From contig NZ_CP069303.1 in NCBI RefSeq assembly GCF_016839145.1, positions 3,959,001-4,023,000 on the forward strand: a stretch of DNA of 64,000 nt. The letters run 5' to 3'. This stretch comes from Shinella sp. PSBB067 (lineage in GTDB: Bacteria; Pseudomonadota; Alphaproteobacteria; Rhizobiales; Rhizobiaceae). Position numbers and translations under genes: made by a program. Below are positions 20,343 through 28,775 of the stretch, in pieces. The stretch's first letter is position 1, and every line of letters starts with the position of its first letter. The notes under the pieces were generated by a model. The model was not told the origin of the DNA and searched no databases. It saw nothing but the letters and a program-made list of their open reading frames with translations.

Positions 20343-21511
20343 CCCTCACGATCGGAACAGGCCTTGCCGAGCGCGCCGAGCGCGTTTGCGCCGTGGCTGC
20401 CGCCCATGCCGACGACGTGGACGCGAAGGGCCGCTTCCCGCGGGAGGCGGTCGACGCCATGATCGCCGAGCGGCTGCTGTCGATCCAGGTCCCCGCTGCC
20501 TTCGGCGGCGAGGGCGCGTCGCTCTCCGAGATCGCCGAGGTCTGCTCGCTGGTCGGCCAGGGCTGCGCGGCGGCGGCGATGGTCTTCGCCATGCATCACA
20601 TCAAGCTGTCCAGCCTCGTTTCGCACGGCCGGGAGAGCGCCTGGCACGCCGCCTTCATGCGCCGCATCGCCGACGAGCAGTTGCTGCTCGGCTCGGCGAC
20701 CACGGAAGGCGGCATCGGCGGCAACCTGCGCAACAGCATCTGCGCCATCGAGATCGACGGCGACACCTGCCGGCTGACCAAGGACGCCACCGTCATCTCC
20801 TACGGCGCCGAGGCGGACGCCATCCTCATCACCTCCCGCGCCCATGCGGATGCCGCCGCGACCGACCAGGTCATGACGGTCTTCACGAAGGAGCAGTACA
20901 CGCTGGAGCGGACCCATGTCTGGGACACGCTCGGCATGCGCGGCACCTGCTCGGACGGCTGGCTCTTCAAGGGCGAGGCGCCGAAGGAGCAGATCTTCCC
21001 GCAGCCCTTTGCCGAGATCGCCGCCCAGTCGATGCTGGCCACCTGTCACCTGCTCTGGAGCGCGGTCTGGTACGGCATCGCCGTCAACGCGGTCGCCCGC
21101 GCGCAGGCGTTCGTGCGCGCCGCCGCCCGCAAGAGCCCCGGCGTGACGCCGCCCGGCGCGCTGCGCCTTGCGGAAGCCTCGAACCTGCTCCAGCTCGTCA
21201 AGTCCAACACGATCGCCGGCCTCAGGGAATACGAGGCGGCGAAGGCCGATCCGGACCGCCTCTCCTCGATGGGCTTTGCCGTCGCGATGAACAACGTGAA
21301 GATCGCCTCCTCCGAGACGATCCTTGCGATCATCAACCAGGCCATGCTGATCTGCGGCATCATGGGCTACAAGAACGGCACGCCCTACAGCCTCGGCCGG
21401 CACCTGCGCGATGCGCATTCCGCCCAGCTCATGATCTCCAACGACCGCATCCTCGGCAACACGTCGAACCTCCTGCTTGTCCACAAGCAGGACACCAGCC
21501 TGATCGGGTGA
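20339..21511 (+). CDS. Acyl-CoA dehydrogenase-like flavoprotein
   Basis: A 390-residue protein with the acyl-CoA dehydrogenase layout: N-terminal helices ([33 protein letters not shown]), a middle beta domain with [13 protein letters not shown] and [14 protein letters not shown], and a C-terminal helical domain. An acidic catalytic base typical of the family is not obvious to me in the C-terminal part, so it may not do standard beta-oxidation. Flavoproteins of this family oxidise carrier-bound amino acids in some pathways (for example prolyl to pyrrolyl). Overlap with the carrier-protein gene by 4 nt and a 4-nt gap to the ligase gene point to a carrier-bound substrate. The reaction is inferred. 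Confidence 0.85.
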   Translation: MTLTIGTGLAERAERVCAVAAAHADDVDAKGRFPREAVDAMIAERLLSIQVPAAFGGEGASLSEIAEVCSLVGQGCAAAAMVFAMHHIKLSSLVSHGRESAWHAAFMRRIADEQLLLGSATTEGGIGGNLRNSICAIEIDGDTCRLTKDATVISYGAEADAILITSRAHADAAATDQVMTVFTKEQYTLERTHVWDTLGMRGTCSDGWLFKGEAPKEQIFPQPFAEIAAQSMLATCHLLWSAVWYGIAVNAVARAQAFVRAAARKSPGVTPPGALRLAEASNLLQLVKSNTIAGLREYEAAKADPDRLSSMGFAVAMNNVKIASSETILAIINQAMLICGIMGYKNGTPYSLGRHLRDAHSAQLMISNDRILGNTSNLLLVHKQDTSLIG

Positions 21512-21515
21512 CACC

Positions 21516-22430
21516 ATGGATATGCAGACCTCCCTTCTCGACCGTCTCTTCGACACGGGCCTTCTCATCGATACGGGCGTCGAGGGCCTCTACGGCCGCA
21601 GCGGCGCCTTCGAGGACGTCATCGCCCGCTTCGAGCGGCTGATCGACGCCTATGGCGGGGCCGACGGCGCGGAAGCGATGCGCTTTCCGCCGGGCATGAA
21701 CCGCGCGCATTTCGAATCCTCCGGCTACATGAAGAGCTTCCCGCAACTCGCCGGCACGGTGCACAGCTTCTGCGGCGGCGAGCTCGATCACATGAGCCTC
21801 CTGCAATGCATGGAAGTCGGCGACGACTGGACGAAGGACCAGAAGGCGACCGACATCGTGCTGACGCCGGCGGCCTGCTACCCGCTCTACCCGACCATCG
21901 CCAAGCGCGGGCGCCTGCCGGCGGGCGGCGGGCTCTACGACCTGCAGTCCTACTGCTTCCGTCACGAGCCCTCCAGCGATCCGGCCCGCCAGCAGCTCTT
22001 CCGCATGCGCGAATATGTCTGCATGGGCACCGAGGAGCATGTGACGACCTTCCGCCAGACCTGGATGGACCGGGGCCTGGAAATGATGGCCAAGGTCGGC
22101 CTCGACGTGACCATCGATGTCGCCAACGACCCGTTCTTCGGCCGGGCCGGCCGCATGCTCGCCAACAACCAGCGCGACCAGAACCTGAAGTTCGAGCTGC
22201 TCATCCCGGTGACGTCGGCCGCCAAGCCGACGGCCTGCATGAGCTTCAACTACCATCAGGATGCCTTCGGCGCGAAGTGGGGCCTGAACCTCGAAAACGG
22301 CGACGTCGCACACACCGCCTGTGTCGGCTTCGGCCTGGAGCGCATCGCGCTCGCGCTCTTCGCCCGCCACGGCCTCGACATCGCCGCCTGGCCGGCCGAT
22401 GTCCGCAAGGTGCTGGGATACCAGGACTGA
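21516..22430 (+). CDS. Amino acid:[carrier protein] ligase, seryl-tRNA synthetase-like
   Basis: A 304-residue homologue of the catalytic core of atypical class II seryl-tRNA synthetases without a tRNA-binding arm. The family (described first from Bradyrhizobium and Agrobacterium) activates small amino acids such as glycine or alanine with ATP and transfers them to the phosphopantetheine arm of a dedicated carrier protein, not to tRNA. Zinc and amino-group ligands appear as Cys121 (AACYPLYP), Glu166 (RMREYVC) and Cys269 ([12 protein letters not shown]), spaced as in the known enzymes. Motif 2-like [22 protein letters not shown] and motif 3 [11 protein letters not shown] are present. The second gene upstream is the expected carrier protein. 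The true amino acid cannot be deduced by eye. Confidence 0.92.
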   Translation: MDMQTSLLDRLFDTGLLIDTGVEGLYGRSGAFEDVIARFERLIDAYGGADGAEAMRFPPGMNRAHFESSGYMKSFPQLAGTVHSFCGGELDHMSLLQCMEVGDDWTKDQKATDIVLTPAACYPLYPTIAKRGRLPAGGGLYDLQSYCFRHEPSSDPARQQLFRMREYVCMGTEEHVTTFRQTWMDRGLEMMAKVGLDVTIDVANDPFFGRAGRMLANNQRDQNLKFELLIPVTSAAKPTACMSFNYHQDAFGAKWGLNLENGDVAHTACVGFGLERIALALFARHGLDIAAWPADVRKVLGYQD

Positions 22431-22431
22431 C

Positions 22432-23400
22432 ATGGCGGCCGTCTTCCCCGGGCTCGACCCCGAGACCTACCGGCCGCACGCCCTGCACGATGCGGAGCGC
22501 ATGTGGCCGGAGACGAACTGCTACGTCGATCTGTGGATCGAGGTGCTGAACGCCTCCGGCACGGTGCCGGAGGCGATGCTCGGCTTCTCGCTGGCCCAGG
22601 ACTTCGAGGGCGACCAGTTCACCTTCTTCAAGGTGCCGCTGGAAGACCTCGAAGCGCTCTACGGCATCCGCTGCACCGAGCTTGCTATCTTCGACCGGCT
22701 GGAGGACCACGTCGCGACCCAGATCGCGCGCGGGCGCCTCTGCCTCGTCGAGATGGACAGCTACTACATGCCCGATACCCGCGGCGTCGCCTACCGGCAG
22801 GAGCACGGCAAGACGACGGTGGCGATCAACCGGCTCGACCTTGCGGAAAAGCGGCTCGACTACTTCCACAATGCCGGCTTCTTCCGGCTGGATGGCGAGG
22901 ATTTCGACGGCCTGTTCCACTTGAACGATGGTCCCGAGGACCTGCCCTTCCTACCCTATACGGAATTCGCCAGGTTCCCGGAAAAGCTCCCGGACGAGGC
23001 CCATCTGCGCCGCGAGGCGAGACGCCTGCTCGCCGTCCATTTCGCCCGGCGTCCCGCGGAAAACCCGGTCGCGGCCTTCGCGGCGGTGTTCCCGAAGCAG
23101 GTCGAGGCCGTGGCGGACCGCCCCTTCGGCTTCTTCCACAAATACGCCTTCAACACGCTGCGCCAGCTCGGGGCGAATTTCGAGCTCGCCGGCAGCCATC
23201 TCGACTGGCTGGCGCCGGACGGCAGCCTGAAGGACGCCGCCGATGCCGCGCGCAGGATCTCGGAGACCGCCAAGACGGTGCAGTTCCAGCTTGCCCGCGC
23301 CGTGACGCGCCGCAGGTTCGAGCCGCTCGCGACCGCGCTCGACCCGGCCGCCGAGGCCTGGGAAGCGCTGATGGCGACGCTCGCCGCGCGGATCGGCTGA
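22432..23400 (+). CDS. DUF1839-family protein of the carrier-protein operon
   Basis: A 322-residue protein of a family with unknown function that I know mainly as a neighbour of amino acid:carrier protein ligases. Visible features are ERMWPETNCYVDLWIEVLNASG near the N terminus, LGFSLAQDFEGDQFTFFKVP, and a conserved VEMDSYYMPDTRGVAYRQEHGKT around residues 105-130. The C-terminal half is helical (FFHKYAFNTLRQLGANFELAG). TNCYVD with a Cys suggests, weakly, a papain-like or transglutaminase-like transfer step. The start ATG lies 1 nt after the ligase stop. Its stop overlaps the next start (TGATG). The role in handling the aminoacyl thioester is inferred from context only. Confidence 0.8.
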   Translation: MAAVFPGLDPETYRPHALHDAERMWPETNCYVDLWIEVLNASGTVPEAMLGFSLAQDFEGDQFTFFKVPLEDLEALYGIRCTELAIFDRLEDHVATQIARGRLCLVEMDSYYMPDTRGVAYRQEHGKTTVAINRLDLAEKRLDYFHNAGFFRLDGEDFDGLFHLNDGPEDLPFLPYTEFARFPEKLPDEAHLRREARRLLAVHFARRPAENPVAAFAAVFPKQVEAVADRPFGFFHKYAFNTLRQLGANFELAGSHLDWLAPDGSLKDAADAARRISETAKTVQFQLARAVTRRRFEPLATALDPAAEAWEALMATLAARIG

Positions 23401-25859
23401 TGGAGGACGGCGTGCCCGCGACCGGCAGGATGCTTTCGGACGGCTGGCGCATGGTCCTGACGCCGGCCGGTGCCGCTTCCGACCCCGCGGCGCTCGCGCC
23501 CCTTTCCGGCTTCGTCGACGCCCCGGTCCCCGGCACGGTCGCCGGGGCGCTGGAACGCGCCGGCCGTTTCGACCGGGCGGCGCCCGAGCCGCTCGACCAT
23601 CTCGACGCATGGTACGTCCTCGACCTTGCCGGCGAGGCGCCGGGCGAGGCCGTGCTGCATTTCGAGGGGCTTGCGACCATCGCGGAGGTCTGGTGGAACG
23701 GCGCGCGGGCGCTCACCTCCGACAGCATGTTCGTGCGCCACGCCCTTCCCGTCACGCTCACCGGCGACGACCGGCTCGCCCTCTGCTTCCGCGCCCTGAA
23801 GCCGCTTCTCGAAAAGCGCGGCCCCCGTGCCCGCTGGCGCCCGCAGATGATCACGCCGCAGGGCCTTCGGCTCGTGCGCACCACCCTGCTCGGCCGCATG
23901 CCCGGCTGGTGCCCGGAGGTCCATGCCGCCGGCCCCTGGCGCCCGGTCCGCCTTGCGCGGCCCGCGCCCGCGCTGCCGGCCGATGTGCGCATCGCCGCCC
24001 GTCTGGAGGAGGACGGCACCGGCCGGCTCGACGTCCGCTTCACCCTCGACGGCGCTCTCCCGCCCGCCGTGGAATGCGCTGGCGTTGCGGTGGTCGCCGT
24101 CTCCGACGGGGCGGGAGGCTTTACCGCCAGCCTTGCCATTCCCGATGTCGCGGCGTGGTGGCCGCGCAGCCATGGCGTGCCGGCATTGCACGATGTCCAT
24201 CTCGTCGTGGACGGGGTGCGGCACAGGCTCGGCCGTACCGGCTTCCGCCGCATCGGGATCGACCGCGGCGCGGATGGCCGCGATTTCGAGCTTTCCGTCA
24301 ACGGCACGAAAATCTTCTGCCGCGGCGCGGTCTGGACCAATGCCGACATCGTCGACCTGCCGGGCAGTCGCGCGCGCTACGAGCCGCTGCTGAGGCTGGC
24401 GGCGGACGCGAACATGAACATGCTCCGCATCGGCGGCACGATGACCTACGAGACGCCGGATTTCTTTGCGCTGTGCGACGAAATGGGCCTGATGGTCTGG
24501 CAGGATTTCCAGTTCGCCAATTTCGATTACCCGGCTAACGATGCCGCCTTCGTCGAGAATGTGCGCAGGGAAGTCGCGCAGTTCCTCGATGCCGCCGCCG
24601 CCTCGCCCTCGCTCGCCGTCCTGTGCGGCGGCAGCGAGATCGACCAGCAGGCGGCGATGCTCGGCCTGCCGGAAAGCGCCCGGTCCGGGCCGCTGACGCG
24701 CGAAATCCTGCCTGCGCTCGTGTCCGCGCGCCGGCCGGACGTGCCCTATGTGGAGAATTCGCCGAGCGGCGGGGCCATGCCCTTTTCGCCCGATGCCGGC
24801 GTCACGCACTATTACGGCGTCGGCGCCTATTGCCGGCCGCTGGAGGATGCGCGGCGCGCCGGGGTGCGCTTTGCCGCCGAATGCCTCGCCTTCGCCAATG
24901 TGCCGGAACGCGAGACGCTCGACGCGCACCTGCCGGTGCCGGCCGTGCACGATCCGCGCTGGAAAGCCCGCGTTCCGAGAGATCGCGGCGCGTCCTGGGA
25001 CTTCGAGGACGTGCGCGACCACTATCTCGGCCTTCTCTACGACGAGGACCCGGCCCGCCTGCGCCGCGAGGACCCGGCGCGCTATCTCGATCTTTCCCGC
25101 GCCGCGGTCGGCGAGGCGATGGAAGCGACCTTTTCCGAATGGCGCCGGCCGCAATCCCCCTGCAACGGCGCGCTGGCCTGGACCTTCCAGGACCTCCTGC
25201 CCGGCGCGGGCTGGGGGATCGTCGATGCGACGGGCCTGCCGAAGTCCGCCTGGCACGCCCTGCGCCGCGCCTTCCGTCCGGTACAGCTCGCGCTTTCCGA
25301 CGAGGGCACGAACGGGCTCGACATCCATGTCATCAATGACGGCGCGCAGGAGCGGTGCCTGACGCTGGAGCTGTCCTGCCTGCGCCATGGCCGCCAGCCG
25401 GTCGTATCCGGCCGCAAGGAACTCGCGCTTGCCCCGCATTCGGCGGAGACGTTGCCGGCGACCGATCTGTTCGGCGCCTTTTTCGACACGACCTATGCCT
25501 TCCGCTTCGGCCCGCCCGCACACGACGTGACGGCCGGCCGGCTGGTCGATGCGCAGGGCACGGTGGTCGCCGAGGCGTTCCACTTCCCGCGCGGCCGGTC
25601 GAAGGCGCTCTTCCCGGCGGCGCTTTCGGCAGCGCTCCGGCAGGATGGGGAAGGATGGCTGCTGGATCTATCCGCGGACCGCTTCGCCCAGTCCGTTGCG
25701 ATCGAGGCCGAGGGCTTCCTGCCGTCGGACAACTGGTTCCATCTCGCGCCGGGCGGTGTGAAGACCGTACGCCTTGCAGCGCGCGCCGGAACGGATCCGG
25801 CAGTGCGCCCGGCCGGTGAGGTCCGCGCCATCGGCGCCGAGGCCGTCGTCTCGTTCTAG
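23400..25859 (+). CDS. Glycoside hydrolase family 2-like (beta-mannosidase-like) protein
   Basis: An 819-residue protein with the GH2 order: jelly-roll sugar-binding domain (about 1-180, VPGTVAGALERAG, AWYVLDLAGEAPGEAVLHFEG, ATIAEVWWNGARAL), immunoglobulin-like domain (about 190-290), TIM barrel (about 290-640) and C-terminal beta domains. In the barrel, NGTKIFCRGAVWTNADIVDLP and MLRIGG lead to the likely acid/base Glu413 (LCGGSEIDQQ) and candidate nucleophile Glu494 (FAAECLAFA). Both are slightly off the usual NE and SEFG motifs, so specificity or catalysis may be changed. No signal peptide is visible, so it should act in the cytoplasm. It overlaps DUF1839 by 1 nt as the last gene of the carrier-protein operon. 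The substrate is unknown. Confidence 0.85.
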   Translation: MEDGVPATGRMLSDGWRMVLTPAGAASDPAALAPLSGFVDAPVPGTVAGALERAGRFDRAAPEPLDHLDAWYVLDLAGEAPGEAVLHFEGLATIAEVWWNGARALTSDSMFVRHALPVTLTGDDRLALCFRALKPLLEKRGPRARWRPQMITPQGLRLVRTTLLGRMPGWCPEVHAAGPWRPVRLARPAPALPADVRIAARLEEDGTGRLDVRFTLDGALPPAVECAGVAVVAVSDGAGGFTASLAIPDVAAWWPRSHGVPALHDVHLVVDGVRHRLGRTGFRRIGIDRGADGRDFELSVNGTKIFCRGAVWTNADIVDLPGSRARYEPLLRLAADANMNMLRIGGTMTYETPDFFALCDEMGLMVWQDFQFANFDYPANDAAFVENVRREVAQFLDAAAASPSLAVLCGGSEIDQQAAMLGLPESARSGPLTREILPALVSARRPDVPYVENSPSGGAMPFSPDAGVTHYYGVGAYCRPLEDARRAGVRFAAECLAFANVPERETLDAHLPVPAVHDPRWKARVPRDRGASWDFEDVRDHYLGLLYDEDPARLRREDPARYLDLSRAAVGEAMEATFSEWRRPQSPCNGALAWTFQDLLPGAGWGIVDATGLPKSAWHALRRAFRPVQLALSDEGTNGLDIHVINDGAQERCLTLELSCLRHGRQPVVSGRKELALAPHSAETLPATDLFGAFFDTTYAFRFGPPAHDVTAGRLVDAQGTVVAEAFHFPRGRSKALFPAALSAALRQDGEGWLLDLSADRFAQSVAIEAEGFLPSDNWFHLAPGGVKTVRLAARAGTDPAVRPAGEVRAIGAEAVVSF

Positions 25860-25917
25860 GAGGCGCATGGCTCCCTACAGGAAATAACAGGTGATTTCCC
25901 GTAGGCCTTGACGTGGT

Positions 25918-26106
25918 TCAGAAGAAGACGTGCAGCGGCCACTGGACCGGACGGCGGGAGGAGGAGAGCCTGCTGCCTTCGAGCGGCAGCCTGTCGTCCG
26001 TTGCCGAGCCGCGCGCGTCGTCGCGTTCCGTGTCGTCGGTCTTCGGCTGGAAGCCGACCGGATAGAGGTTGAAATAGCCGAGCGTCACGCCACCGAGATA
26101 CATCAT
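25918..26106 (-). CDS. Small hypothetical protein (62 aa)
   Basis: A possible small gene in an otherwise empty stretch. It reads MMYLGGVTLGYFNLYPVGFQ, then a charged middle and a Ser/Arg-rich end. Codon third positions are nearly all G or C, as in real genes here. On the minus strand a perfect TTGACA (26169-26164) lies 17 nt from a weak -10 (ATGATG, 26146-26141), just upstream of the start. No ribosome site of the AGGAG type is clear, and I recognise no family. The convergent GH2-like gene ends 58 nt away. Confidence 0.45.
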   Translation of the reverse strand: MMYLGGVTLGYFNLYPVGFQPKTDDTERDDARGSATDDRLPLEGSRLSSSRRPVQWPLHVFF

Positions 26107-26269
26107 GCCATCGCTTCCATCGTTGTTGCGATCCGGTCAACATCATGGCGGAATCGTGGCGACTGTCAATAGTCTATAGAATTGGTGGTTTACTCGCCCC
26201 TTGATGCGGCGGCCGGGGAGGCGGTACGAGACGGGTCACGTCACCGCAAACCGATCCCGGGGGCTGGCC

Positions 26270-26851
26270 TTGTACACGCTGGACCGCACCGAACATTTCG
26301 AGCAGGAGATCCGCAGGAGCCGGTTCCTGGCGGTCGCCTGCCCGGTCGAAAGCGAGGCGGAGGCGAAGGCGCGCCTCGCCGAGGTCTCCGATCCCTCGGC
26401 CAATCACAATTGCTGGGCCTTGCGCATCGGCCAGACCTACCGCTTCAGCGATGACGGCGAGCCGAGCGGCACGGCGGGAAAGCCCATCCTCCAGGCCATC
26501 GACGGACAGGCGCTCGACCGTACGCTCGTGGTCGTCACGCGGTGGTTCGGCGGCATCCTGCTCGGCAGCGGCGGGCTCATCCGCGCCTATGGCGGCACGG
26601 CGGCGATGTGCCTGCGCGCGGCGGACAAGACCGAATATGTCGAGCGCGTCGCGCTCACCGTCTCGCTCGGCTTTTCCGATCTCGCGCTGGTCAAGGCGCG
26701 GCTCGGCGCCTTCGCCGGGCTGGTGATGGACGAGGAGGCCTATCACGATACCGGCGCGCGCCTCTCCTTCCGCGTTCCCGCGGAAAAGGCGGAGGAGATC
26801 GGCCGGCTGATCGTGGACCTCACGAGCGGACGGGCCGAGATCGGCGCCTGA
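26270..26851 (+). CDS. YigZ/IMPACT-family protein (UPF0029)
   Basis: A 193-residue protein of the YigZ family, related to eukaryotic IMPACT; the molecular role is not settled, with links to translation and nucleotide or RNA binding. Conserved features are FEQEIRRSRFLAVACPV, ANHNCWALRIG, FSDDGEPSGTAGKPIL and VVVTRWFGGILLGSGGLIRAYG. The C-terminal part (about 125-193) is the ferredoxin-like domain. The start is set at TTG 26270 (GGGGG 8 nt upstream) because family proteins begin about 10 residues before the FEQEI motif. ATG 26204 is open in frame and would add 22 residues. Confidence 0.88.
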   Translation: MYTLDRTEHFEQEIRRSRFLAVACPVESEAEAKARLAEVSDPSANHNCWALRIGQTYRFSDDGEPSGTAGKPILQAIDGQALDRTLVVVTRWFGGILLGSGGLIRAYGGTAAMCLRAADKTEYVERVALTVSLGFSDLALVKARLGAFAGLVMDEEAYHDTGARLSFRVPAEKAEEIGRLIVDLTSGRAEIGA

Positions 26852-27110
26852 GGCGGAAATTTTCCATCCGGTCGAAATAAAATCAGCTTTTCCTTTCGCG
26901 GCCGATCGGGAGAACGGTTTGGCGTGTTCGCAGGCCCTTGCCGAAAGCCGTCTTGCGGCGCGCCGGATCGGCGCAAAGTTGCGCTTCGCGCCAGCCGCGC
27001 GGGACGGCCCGCCGCTATAGGCAAGGCCGGTTTTTCGGTCTATCTACCCGGCCTGACATGTTTTCGCGGGCGCCTGCCCTGCGAGCCCGCACGAAAAGAG
27101 GATGATACCC
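26852..27110. other. Promoter-containing gap upstream of the peroxiredoxin gene
   Basis: No gene or repeat is recognisable. The part at 26870-26905 is AT-rich relative to its surroundings and could hold promoter elements, but no clear OxyR or sigma-70 site is visible to me. Confidence 0.35.
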
Positions 27111-27770
27111 ATGAGCCTGCGCATCAACGACATCGCTCCGGACTTCACCGCCGAAACGACCATCGGCCCGATCAGCTTCCACGAATGGATCGGCGACGGC
27201 TGGGCCGTGCTCTTCTCGCACCCGAAGAACTTCACCCCCGTCTGCACCACCGAGCTCGGCGCCATGGCCGGCATCGAGGGCGAGTTCCGCAAGCGCGGCG
27301 TCAAGATCATCGGCATTTCCGTCGATCCGGTCGACAGCCACGCCAAGTGGAAGGCCGACATCCGCACGGCCACCGGCTTCGACGTCGAATATCCGCTGAT
27401 CGGCGACAAGGACCTCAAGGTCGCCAAGCTCTACGACATGCTGCCGGCCGCCGCCGGCGAATCGTCCGAAGGCCGCACGCCCGCCGACAACGCGACGGTG
27501 CGCTCCGTGTTCGTCATCGGCCCGGACAAGAAGATCAAGCTGGTCCTCACCTATCCGATGACGACGGGCCGCAACTTCGCGGAAATCCTGCGCGCCATCG
27601 ATTCGATCCAGCTCACCAGCAAGCACCAGGTCGCAACGCCGGCCAACTGGCAGCAGGGCGACGACGTGATCATCACCGCCGCCGTCTCCAACGAAGACGC
27701 CATCACGCGCTTCGGCTCCTTCGACACGGTCCTGCCGTACCTGCGCAAGACCCGCCAGCCGGCCGCCTGA
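27111..27770 (+). CDS. 1-Cys peroxiredoxin (Prx6 type)
   Basis: A 219-residue thioredoxin-fold peroxidase that reduces hydrogen peroxide and organic hydroperoxides. The peroxidatic Cys45 is in HPKNFTPVCTTELG. The TTE in place of TFE and the long C-terminal extension (PANWQQGDDVIITAAVSNEDA) mark the Prx6/1-Cys group. A resolving Cys is absent, as expected. Length is usual. ATG 27111 follows AGAGGA by 8 nt. A strong terminator follows the stop by 27 nt, so the gene is monocistronic. Confidence 0.95.
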   Translation: MSLRINDIAPDFTAETTIGPISFHEWIGDGWAVLFSHPKNFTPVCTTELGAMAGIEGEFRKRGVKIIGISVDPVDSHAKWKADIRTATGFDVEYPLIGDKDLKVAKLYDMLPAAAGESSEGRTPADNATVRSVFVIGPDKKIKLVLTYPMTTGRNFAEILRAIDSIQLTSKHQVATPANWQQGDDVIITAAVSNEDAITRFGSFDTVLPYLRKTRQPAA

Positions 27771-27797
27771 TCGGCGCAGCCATATTCGGGAAACGGA

Positions 27798-27826
27798 AAG
27801 CCGGGGTCCTTCGACCCCGGCTTTTT
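27798..27826 (+). terminator. Rho-independent terminator after the peroxiredoxin gene
   Basis: Perfect 11-bp stem AAGCCGGGGTC (27798-27808) and GACCCCGGCTT (27813-27823) with loop CTTC, followed by a T-run at 27822-27826. The stop of the convergent small membrane protein gene touches its right end. Confidence 0.88.
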
Positions 27827-28062
27827 CATGCCGTGCGCAGGATGAAGCCGGAAAATCGCTTCTGCACGAAGGGCGAGACGACGAAGACCATGGCGAACAC
27901 CATGATCGGCGCGATGACGGCGGTCCGCTGCCAGATCGTCCAGCCCTCGGTGAGGGGAAGGACGAGGTAGAGAAGCGCGGTGATCAGCGGATAGACGGGC
28001 AGCAGCATGGCGAGCGCGAGGTGGAGCTTCGAGAGCCTGCGAGGGGATGCGGGTTGGGTCAT
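27826..28062 (-). CDS. Small two-helix membrane protein (DUF2798-like)
   Basis: A 78-residue protein with two membrane segments (LALAMLLPVYPLITALLYLVLPL and TAVIAPIMVFAMVFVVSPFV) and a short basic C terminus. The layout is like the DUF2798 family of small inner-membrane proteins, function unknown; the family name is tentative. ATG 28062 follows AGGA at about 8 nt. It is divergent from a TetR gene, with a perfect palindrome between them, so it is very probably the regulator's main target. Confidence 0.75.
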   Translation of the reverse strand: MTQPASPRRLSKLHLALAMLLPVYPLITALLYLVLPLTEGWTIWQRTAVIAPIMVFAMVFVVSPFVQKRFSGFILRTA

Positions 28063-28078
28063 GGGAGGATCCTTTATG

Positions 28079-28120
28079 GAACGGAACGTTTCGTTTATAT
28101 AGAAACGAAACGTTCCGTTC
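28079..28120. promoter_or_regulatory. 42-bp TetR-type operator palindrome
   Basis: Two perfect 18-bp inverted arms, GAACGGAACGTTTCGTTT (28079-28096) and its reverse complement (28103-28120), separated by ATATAG. It fills the space between a small membrane protein gene (minus) and a TetR gene (plus), so it can control both. The AT-rich centre may lie within a -10 region. Confidence 0.85.
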
Positions 28121-28159
28121 AAGTGCCGCCCGTGCTACAAGCGGGAAAAAGGAAACGGC

Positions 28160-28771
28160 ATGGCAGAAGCAGAGACCAAGCCCGCCCGCCGCTCCATCGG
28201 CGCCACGCGCAATCCGGCAAGCGAGGCGGCGATCCTCGCGGCGGCGGAGGCGGTGCTTGTGGAAAACGGGATCGGCGGCTTTTCCATCGAGGCGGTGGCG
28301 CGGCGCGCCCGCGCCGGCAAGCCGACGATCTACCGCTGGTGGCCCTCGCAGGCCGCCCTCCTGCTCGACGTCTATCACAGCCGCAAGCGCGTGAGCTTCG
28401 TCTTCCCGGACAAGGGCAATGTGCGCGACGACCTGCGGGCCTATCTTTCCAGCCTGCTGGTGACCTGGCGGGAGGGAACGAGCGGCGCGGTCTTCCGCTC
28501 CGTGCTGGCGAAGGCGCAGGGCGAGCCGGATGCGCTGGCCGCGCTCTGCGCCTACATGGCCGAGCGGCGCCGCGAGAGCGGCGGCATCGTCGCCAGGGCG
28601 CAGGCGCGCGGCGAGGTGCGTGCGGAGGTCCGCCCGGAACTGATCACGGAGCTGCTGTCGAGCTTCGCCTGGGGGCGGCTCCTGACCGATCGGCTGGATG
28701 TTTCCGACGAGGAGGTCGATGCCGTTATCGACACGGTGCTGGCCGGCATCCTCAAGACGCCGGCCGGCTGA
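28160..28771 (+). CDS. TetR/AcrR-family transcriptional regulator
   Basis: A 203-residue repressor. The N-terminal helix-turn-helix domain (about 20-75) shows AILAAAEAVLVENGIGGFSIEAVARRARAGKPTIYRWWPSQAAL, with the usual TIYRWW recognition helix. The C-terminal helical domain (TetR_C-like, VLAGILKTP at the end) should bind an unknown ligand. The gene is autoregulated in all likelihood through the 42-bp palindrome just upstream, shared with the divergent small membrane protein gene. It is convergent with the HAD gene 4 nt away. Confidence 0.94.
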   Translation: MAEAETKPARRSIGATRNPASEAAILAAAEAVLVENGIGGFSIEAVARRARAGKPTIYRWWPSQAALLLDVYHSRKRVSFVFPDKGNVRDDLRAYLSSLLVTWREGTSGAVFRSVLAKAQGEPDALAALCAYMAERRRESGGIVARAQARGEVRAEVRPELITELLSSFAWGRLLTDRLDVSDEEVDAVIDTVLAGILKTPAG

Positions 28772-28775
28772 TCGC

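Noticed and set aside
22956..25583. Open frame of 875 codons opposite the GH2-like gene
   Set aside because: Antisense shadow; the plus strand has a coherent multi-domain GH2 layout and tight operon spacing.
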